NCBI RefSeq assembly: GCF_965363235.1
Contig: NC_134842.1
Coordinates: 34,804,505 to 34,868,504 of the forward strand
Direction of reading: 5' to 3'
Source: Mytilus galloprovincialis
Taxonomy: Eukaryota; Mollusca; Bivalvia; Mytilida; Mytilidae
Length of the DNA: 64,000 bases
The position numbers and the translations under genes are program-made. The notes beneath the pieces were generated by a model. It did not search any database. It was not told the origin of the DNA and was given only the letters and a program-made list of their open reading frames with translations. Below are positions 58,124 to 64,000 of this stretch, in pieces; within the stretch, counting starts at the first letter, position 1; each line of letters begins with the position of its first letter.

Positions 58124-58746
58124 TGGACGGAGAGTAGGAGGAATTCAGGGATGGATGGACAATGGATGGGTGGAGAGAGAGATATGTATTTTTATTTATA
58201 CTTTTTCAATTGTTTTATCAATTTATGAATTTTGTGACTAGTGTGAAATACATACCCGAACAAATATTTAAAAGTAACTTACTTTTCATTTTATGAAAAG
58301 AATGTGTTTATTTAAGAAATCTATAGTTCTTTGTATTTCTAAATTCTAAATCGTGTCCCATTCAATTTGAAGTCAGTGGTTTGTTAAACTGCAAGTACAA
58401 CGAACCTAGTGTTTCAATAAATCACTTGAACTCACATGTTTGGTATTTGGTACAATTTGAGTTAGAGAAAAGGATGGAGGGTTGGAATAATTCCGGAATG
58501 GATGGAAAACGGATTAATGTATGCATGGATGGAGAGAGATGTATTTTTTTCAGTTGTTTTATCAATTCATTAACTTTGTGACTAGTGTGAAATACATACT
58601 CAAACAAATCATTATAAAGAGCTTACTTTTCATTTTATGTGAGAATATGTTTATTTAAGATATATATAGTTTTTTGGTATTTCTTAATCTTGTCATATCG
58701 ATTCTAAAGTCAGTGGTTTGTGAAACTGCAAGTACAACGAACCTAG
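58124..58746. repeat. Tandem duplication, about 337-bp unit
   Basis: Two copies share gatggatgg-type runs, ttgtgactagtgtgaaatac, cttacttttcattttatg and actgcaagtacaacgaacct in order. The last block ends at about 58411 and 58746. Confidence 0.8.
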
Positions 58747-59700
58747 TCACGTATTTAATTATTTAATTTATTACTTCTACATCATAAACTAATTTGTTAT
58801 TTGTCATTGTTTTATAGATCAAAACTGTCGACCCATTATTTGATGATTAAAAACGCTATCAGAGATTTCAGTCTTATTATTTTGTATGGCAGACTCGTGT
58901 TTCGATCAATCTATTATTTCATGTCATGGTAATTACTGAACAGTACATTTATGAAAATTACCACATCAGTAATTATAGTTGTCATTACGGAAATACAAAT
59001 GTGTTCCTAGAATGCATCACAAATATATATGTATAAATAGTAAAAACAAATATGTCCAGTCTTACAATGATCACAATTTTTAAACCTTTCATTTGATGTA
59101 TAAATTACCAAAATATTTTTTTACATAATTCAATGTTTACACCTAGACGTAGGAACTATTTTAACTCAAGCACGTAACATTTTCGAGAATGCTCTTTTCG
59201 ACAGAGCCCGATGCAGTGGTGTTACATTTCAAAGTTAAAGAATTCCGCTCATGTCGGCGCTATGAACCGCCTTAAACTTTTAGTGAGGTGAAAGTATTTT
59301 TTCTCCGTGTTTAAGGCATCAATGTGACTTTGAGATAAGGATCATCAATAAAGCTGTTGTTTCTTTGCTTTTTGTGTGTTTTTGATGTGAATGTACTGAT
59401 TTTGTGTCATGGGTGGATACGTTATATCCTTTGTTTTTTCTTTTATGCCATCTCCTTTAAATCGCTTACAAAAGGAAGCAGATGACACCAAGGGGACAAT
59501 CAAAACTAATACGTCGAAAAGAAATCCACAGATTCCTATGACAAGAAAAAAAGATAAACACGAAGACAGTCTGCAAAGTATATTAATGAAGAAGATTAAA
59601 AATAGATAATTCTTTTAAGATTTATATAATTTTATCAACCGATAACGACTAGAATCCCGTCCTCTTTACCATGTTCTCGGTTGGTCTACCTAAACAAAAT
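58747..59700. other. Intergenic, no gene seen
   Basis: AT-rich. A piece near 59475-59580 (gatgacaccaaggggac) is weakly like the inverted family 4 end. Confidence 0.4.
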
Positions 59701-59719
59701 TAACCCCCAGTTGGTACTT

Positions 59720-59850
59720 ACATAAGCAACACGACGGTGTCCACATGTTGAGCAGGATCCCTTCCAGAGAACCTAAGAGCACCCCGGTCTTTTGTTATTG
59801 TTTATAGTTTTCAGTTTATAGTTTTTTATGTTTTGTTTTGTGGTCTAATG
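59720..59850 (+). repeat. Family 4 repeat, partial
   Basis: Starts acataagcaacacgacggtg with ttgagcaggatccc. It is truncated and diverged after about 130 bp. Confidence 0.55.
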
Positions 59851-60071
59851 TTTTTTTTTCATAATCGTATATCTTTGGTTTTTTTTGTCATCACACATTT
59901 CTTGATATGTTTGGGAAACATAATCCTTGCATGATATCTTTATATGCTCTTACTTTTCTATTCATTAAAATGTCATCGAAATATTGATCTCATAAAATCA
60001 ACCTTCCATGTTTCTATGTTTTTCTCTAGTCTAATTTTTCTTTGTTAACGGTTACTGATATTGATATAATA

Positions 60072-60170
60072 GATATAAAAAGATGAGGTATGAGTGCCAA
60101 TGAAACACCTTTCCATTTAAGTCACAATTTGTAAAAAGTAAACTGTTATAGGTAAATAAAAATGTATGAT
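60072..60170 (-). repeat. Diverged family 1-like fragment
   Basis: Shares gatgaggtatgagtgccaat and tccatttaagtcacaa with the copy at 14322-14400, marking a subfamily. Confidence 0.45.
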
Positions 60171-60554
60171 GTAATTGCCCTCTAAGTAACCTTTTAATTA
60201 TTTTTGATCCATTAGACTCTGTGTTATTGGCGTGTACACCCAATCTCTTTTTTTTTTTTTTTTCATTTTTATTAAAGAGACAAATGATATCAAAAGGATA
60301 TTAAAACTCGTAAGCCAAACAAACTGACAACGCTGCGGCAAAAAAATAAAATAGTCTACTAGACAACAGCAGTATATAAAACACAAAATAGCTAAAAGTT
60401 GTTGTCGAACAATAGTAAAAATAAGGATGTCATGATTTTATGACCTCATCTCCGAGAAATTCTTTTCATCTACGAATACCCAGCGATGACAACAAAGTTG
60501 TTACAACAACAACTCAGCATATAAATAAAAATACGCCTTTAGAGATTACCAGTA

Positions 60555-61290
60555 AAAGAAGGACGAAAGATACCAAAGGGATAGTCAAACTTATAAATCT
60601 AAAATAAACTGACAACACCATGGCTAAAAATGAAAAGACTAACAGACAAACAATAGTACACATGACACAACATAGAAAACTAAAGAATAAATAACACGAA
60701 CCCCACCAAAAACTAAGGATGATCTCAGGTGCTCCGGAAGGGTAAGCAGATCCTGCTCCACATGTGGCACCCGTCGTGTTGCTTATGTGATAACAAATTC
60801 GGTAAATAGTCTAATTCGGTAGGTCACATTCATAAAAGGGAAGGGAATTGTAGGTACGATGCTAGAAACATATCCGATATAATTTGTGAAACGGTAATTC
60901 CATAACGTTAAACCAACTCATGATGGCGTCCGTAAAATTTACGATGGGATGATTTCAACTTCATCATTTGGAACTCTTAGTTTATTAGCTTCCTTGTGAG
61001 CAGCAACCCTCTATCAAGAAAATCATGATAGGAAATGCAAGCATGGGAATATCGTATCAATTGGGAGATATATACTCCGTATGCAGGTGCTGCTGGAATG
61101 TTGCTACTTACAAATGGAAAGTTCACAATAGGAAAGCTGAAATCATCTCTTTTGTCGTAAAGATTTGTTTTCAACCGACCCTCATTGTCAATTTCTAGAT
61201 GTAAGTCAAGATATGAGGCCGAATTAACTGTATCTGTAGTATCCTTTATCTCAATGTCAATATCTCCATATCTTTTATGTACCCGATGAG
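60555..61290 (-). mobile_element. 5'-truncated retroelement copy: reverse-transcriptase tail plus family 4 3' UTR
   Basis: On the minus strand, coding sequence from about 61290 to 60977 reads YGDIDIEIKDTTDT, SYLDLHLEID, NLYDKRDDFSFPIVNFPF, YGVYISQLIRYS and DFLDRGLLLTRKL. Diverged RKFYGRHHELV coding follows, interrupted by stops. The YLD-L, Y-x-K-R-D-D and S-Q-x-x-R-Y-S pattern is the C-terminal part of a Penelope-like or related reverse transcriptase. The 3' side (60790-60555) is a complete family 4 unit, so family 4 is the 3' tail of this element. Class assignment within retroelements is tentative. Confidence 0.65.
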
Positions 61291-61342
61291 AGTGTATAAC
61301 ATAACACTATAAATTTATGTCATCTCAATCAGGATTATAGTT

Positions 61343-61817
61343 ATGTCACCCTGACGGAGGTCGGGTCACATATTGTTATTGTACGATTCTTTTTCTTTTC
61401 TTTATTATTCCACACTTTTTTGTCCAGACTATTTCTCGGAATTGCATGGACCAACGATGATGGAACTTCACCATAATGTTAACCCCAATGTGCAGATGTG
61501 CAATCGGGGGTTGGCATTTCCAAGATGGCTGCCGTTGTCATGGAAACAGAAAGAATGTGAAAAATCGGAAAGTCTCTCAAATTGACTGAAACTTTGTGGA
61601 AATGTTCTTTGGCATGTGATGATCTGCCATCCATCTTCGGAATTTCCAAAATGGCCGCTGTTGTCATGGAAACAGTACAAATGTAAAAATTTTTAAAATG
61701 CTTTAAATTTCCTACAAATTCGCAGAATGATGTATTGTGAAGTAAATATGTTATTAAATGTAAAAACAAAATCGAAATGGCTGCCACTTAGTGGCAATTG
61801 GCGGACCAGGGTGACAT
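61343..61817. mobile_element. Small TIR element with duplicated interior
   Basis: Terminal inverted repeat atgtcaccctg (61343-61353, complement at 61807-61817). The interior has the phrase ccgttgtcatggaaacag (about 61533) repeated as ctgttgtcatggaaacag (about 61657), with similar flanks. There is no transposase, so it is probably a MITE. Confidence 0.65.
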
Positions 61818-61971
61818 CCGCTATTGCTTGCAATGGCAAATCTAGTTGACTTTATTTTCGTATATCCAAATTTGAGAATAACGTTACGTCATTGGTTTAA
61901 TTTTTATTAAACTGACGGTTTTTTTTTTCAGTCAAAATGATATAGTAAGATGCTCGAATTTACGTTTAATG

Positions 61972-62145
61972 TAAAATCACAAAAATACTGAACTCCAAGG
62001 AAAACTCAAGACGGAAATCAAATGGCAAAATCAAATGATAAAACACATCAAACGAATGGATAACAACTGTCATATTGCTGACTTGGTACAGACATTTTTA
62101 AATGAAGAACCTGGTTTTATAGCGCTAAACCTGACAAACGTTCTA
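61972..62145 (+). repeat. Dispersed repeat family 3, longer copy
   Basis: Begins gtaaaatcacaaaaatactg and continues to ggttttatagcgctaaacct, so it extends further 3' than the 38090 copy. Confidence 0.65.
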
Positions 62146-63670
62146 TGAGAAACCAATTTTAAACGAAGAAAGACGCGTCTAAACTACTTTAGTCTTTCAG
62201 AAGTATTCATTATCAAAATATTAATTTGCTTCAAGTTGATTAATAGTCTGTAACCTGCACACCTGCTTTGCAATATCATTTAAAAAAAAAACGCAGACAA
62301 TACAGGACAGAATACCGTTAATCAAACTCAAAGTATTCTTTTTGTTGGCATTACCAATAACACGATATAAAACGCACCCAGCTTCACCTCACAGTGAATT
62401 GAGTTTTACGCAAAATGGATTAATTTAATTTCATATCATATCAAAACAAGTAGTGTTGTTGCTTGAAAACTTTAAAATCTCAAAATATAATATATTACAC
62501 AGAAAAACGAAAATTTCTGAGTTTTTATTTAAAAGCTGCTGTCACATCAATGTGAGTGTATCTTCTATAAAGACATTAAATGTAAACAGGAAGAATTGTT
62601 TTGTTTTCAGTTTTAGACACTTTCCATGCACAAGCTATAGTCAATATAGATTCGCAAACAGTTGTCTGGTAAATACTCTATTTAATTTGATAAACAAGGA
62701 TTGAGCATAGGAAGACAACTGTTCAGATAAATTTAATAAATCAATAATTTCTCATGAATACATATATTGTTAAGGTATTTTGTGATTCTAGTTTTGCGCC
62801 TGGTAAAGTTAGACGATCAATCCTAAGGTCCATGAATAATTTTATACTAGTACATTTGAAAATATTTACAAAAATTTACACTAGAACATTGTGATTGGTT
62901 GAGATGATTCAATGACCTGACATTTTTTTTAGTGGTTACGAACATTGGTATTACCCATAGTCCTGTTGATTCTGAGACGGGAAATTACTCGTGCATCTAA
63001 TTTGGCTCTATAAAGCGATTGCTGACAAGAACACATGAAACAATATGATGTTTAATTATATTTGCATGAATATCGTACATAATGTGAACACATTGTATCT
63101 TTTTATTATGCTCTCAATTGTTTATATCTAAAATAAAAACAGTATATTCCTTTCAGACATTGATGATAAAGCAACAATTAGAATTCTATTTATAAGTATC
63201 ATTCTATCTAAAGTTGTATCAGAAACCGATTTAAAACGAAGAAAGGTACTACTCAATTTGTTCAGATGCATTCGACATAAAAAAAAATGATTTGTTTAAT
63301 GTTTATTCAAATATCGGATATTTTTTACCTTTTCAGTTCCAGTGGGATGCTATAGTCACGAACAATAAATTGTTTTGCTGCTTTCAGATGAAATGTGGTA
63401 TGATAAAAACCAGGGCATGATAGTCAATTGTAATTTGAATTGATGTGAAAAAAATCACAGGGATAACTGTACTGCTCCAAATAAATTCAAAAAGTTTCTA
63501 ACTTCGTCGTGATTAGATGTTACCAATTCTTTCTCACAACACGCATACAAAATAAGTTCGCCGTGTTATGTTTATTAACAACAAAGCCTCAGCTTCCGAA
63601 AAAAATAAATAATCAATTTCATTAGATCAAATAAGGCGTACATATCAACAACTGTACATGCAGTAGATGC
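62146..63670. other. Intergenic, no gene seen
   Basis: AT-rich with chance frames (for example 62453-62704) and no recognisable repeat. Confidence 0.4.
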
Positions 63671-63679
63671 TATAATGGA

Positions 63680-63805
63680 GAATTCAAAATATGTCAACGA
63701 TACAACAGCACGATCAGTGATTGGAAATCAGCCCAAGGCCCGAATGGGTCTTCACCACAGCGAGAAAATCCCGCACCTGGAGAAGGCTTCAGCTGGCTTA
63801 AAAAT
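63680..63805 (-). repeat. Family 2 repeat, minus strand
   Basis: Contains gaatgggtcttcaccacagc and ggagaaggcttcagctggc, the complement of the 13830-13940 part of family 2. Confidence 0.6.
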
Positions 63806-64000
63806 AATATATATGTATGTTTAAACAACTTATACAAAGTCCTTCGAGTGAATACTGAAAGCGCTTTCAGGTTCTTCTGTGTGAGGGATTTTTAAAAAGC
63901 AACCAACGAAAGTCAACTTATCTATAGTTATCACAGATTGTCATTTGCTAGATAAAGTAGACATTGTACTATGTAATTCCATGCGGTACACACAGATACA

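Noticed and set aside
1-64000. CRISPR arrays, rRNA or tRNA genes
   Set aside because: No regularly spaced short repeats with unique spacers and no cloverleaf or rRNA core sequence was recognised by eye. A tRNAscan or Rfam search would be decisive for small RNAs.

Overview
The window looks like nuclear DNA of a bivalve mollusc, most likely a marine mussel of the Mytilus group. The evidence is AT-rich sequence, short consensus-spliced exons, a shell-matrix-type secreted protein with chitin-binding and LamG domains, and several dispersed repeat families that I associate with mussel DNA. The species is an inference. No bacterial operon, CRISPR array, rRNA or convincing tRNA gene was seen.

Layout. 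291-4694: a fossil tyrosine-recombinase retrotransposon (Ngaro/PAT-like DIRS order) with split direct repeats; one repeat is interrupted by a 461-bp non-autonomous element. 4700-8430: repeats only. 8436-11362: a complete three-exon UNC93A-like membrane protein gene (470 aa, + strand). 11.4-18.3 kb: tandem repeats, foldback MITEs and dispersed repeats. 18320-19285: an intact solitary L1-type ORF1 protein on the minus strand. 22314-23316: a secreted Gly/Met-rich then Gln-rich low-complexity protein (331 aa), possibly with a 5' non-coding exon near 21.5 kb. 23.3-34 kb: repeats, including a foldback element with a minisatellite core and an unusually CpG-rich patch. 39066-50690: the main gene, eight coding exons (2412 aa). 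It encodes a signal peptide, about 2000 residues of cysteine-free repetitive sequence, three cysteine-rich peritrophin/CBM14-like modules and a LamG-like domain, which is the C-terminal architecture of Pif/BMSP shell framework proteins. 51-64 kb: intergenic, with a MULE remnant, a 2.17-kb hAT-like element, SINE-like copies, a reverse-transcriptase fragment whose 3' tail explains one dispersed repeat family, and another TIR element.

The two secreted low-complexity genes lie on the same strand about 16 kb apart and could both belong to the extracellular or shell matrix. UNC93A is an unrelated membrane protein gene. Splice junctions were placed by reading-frame continuity and GT-AG consensus. 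Untranslated exons, promoters and polyadenylation sites are tentative.
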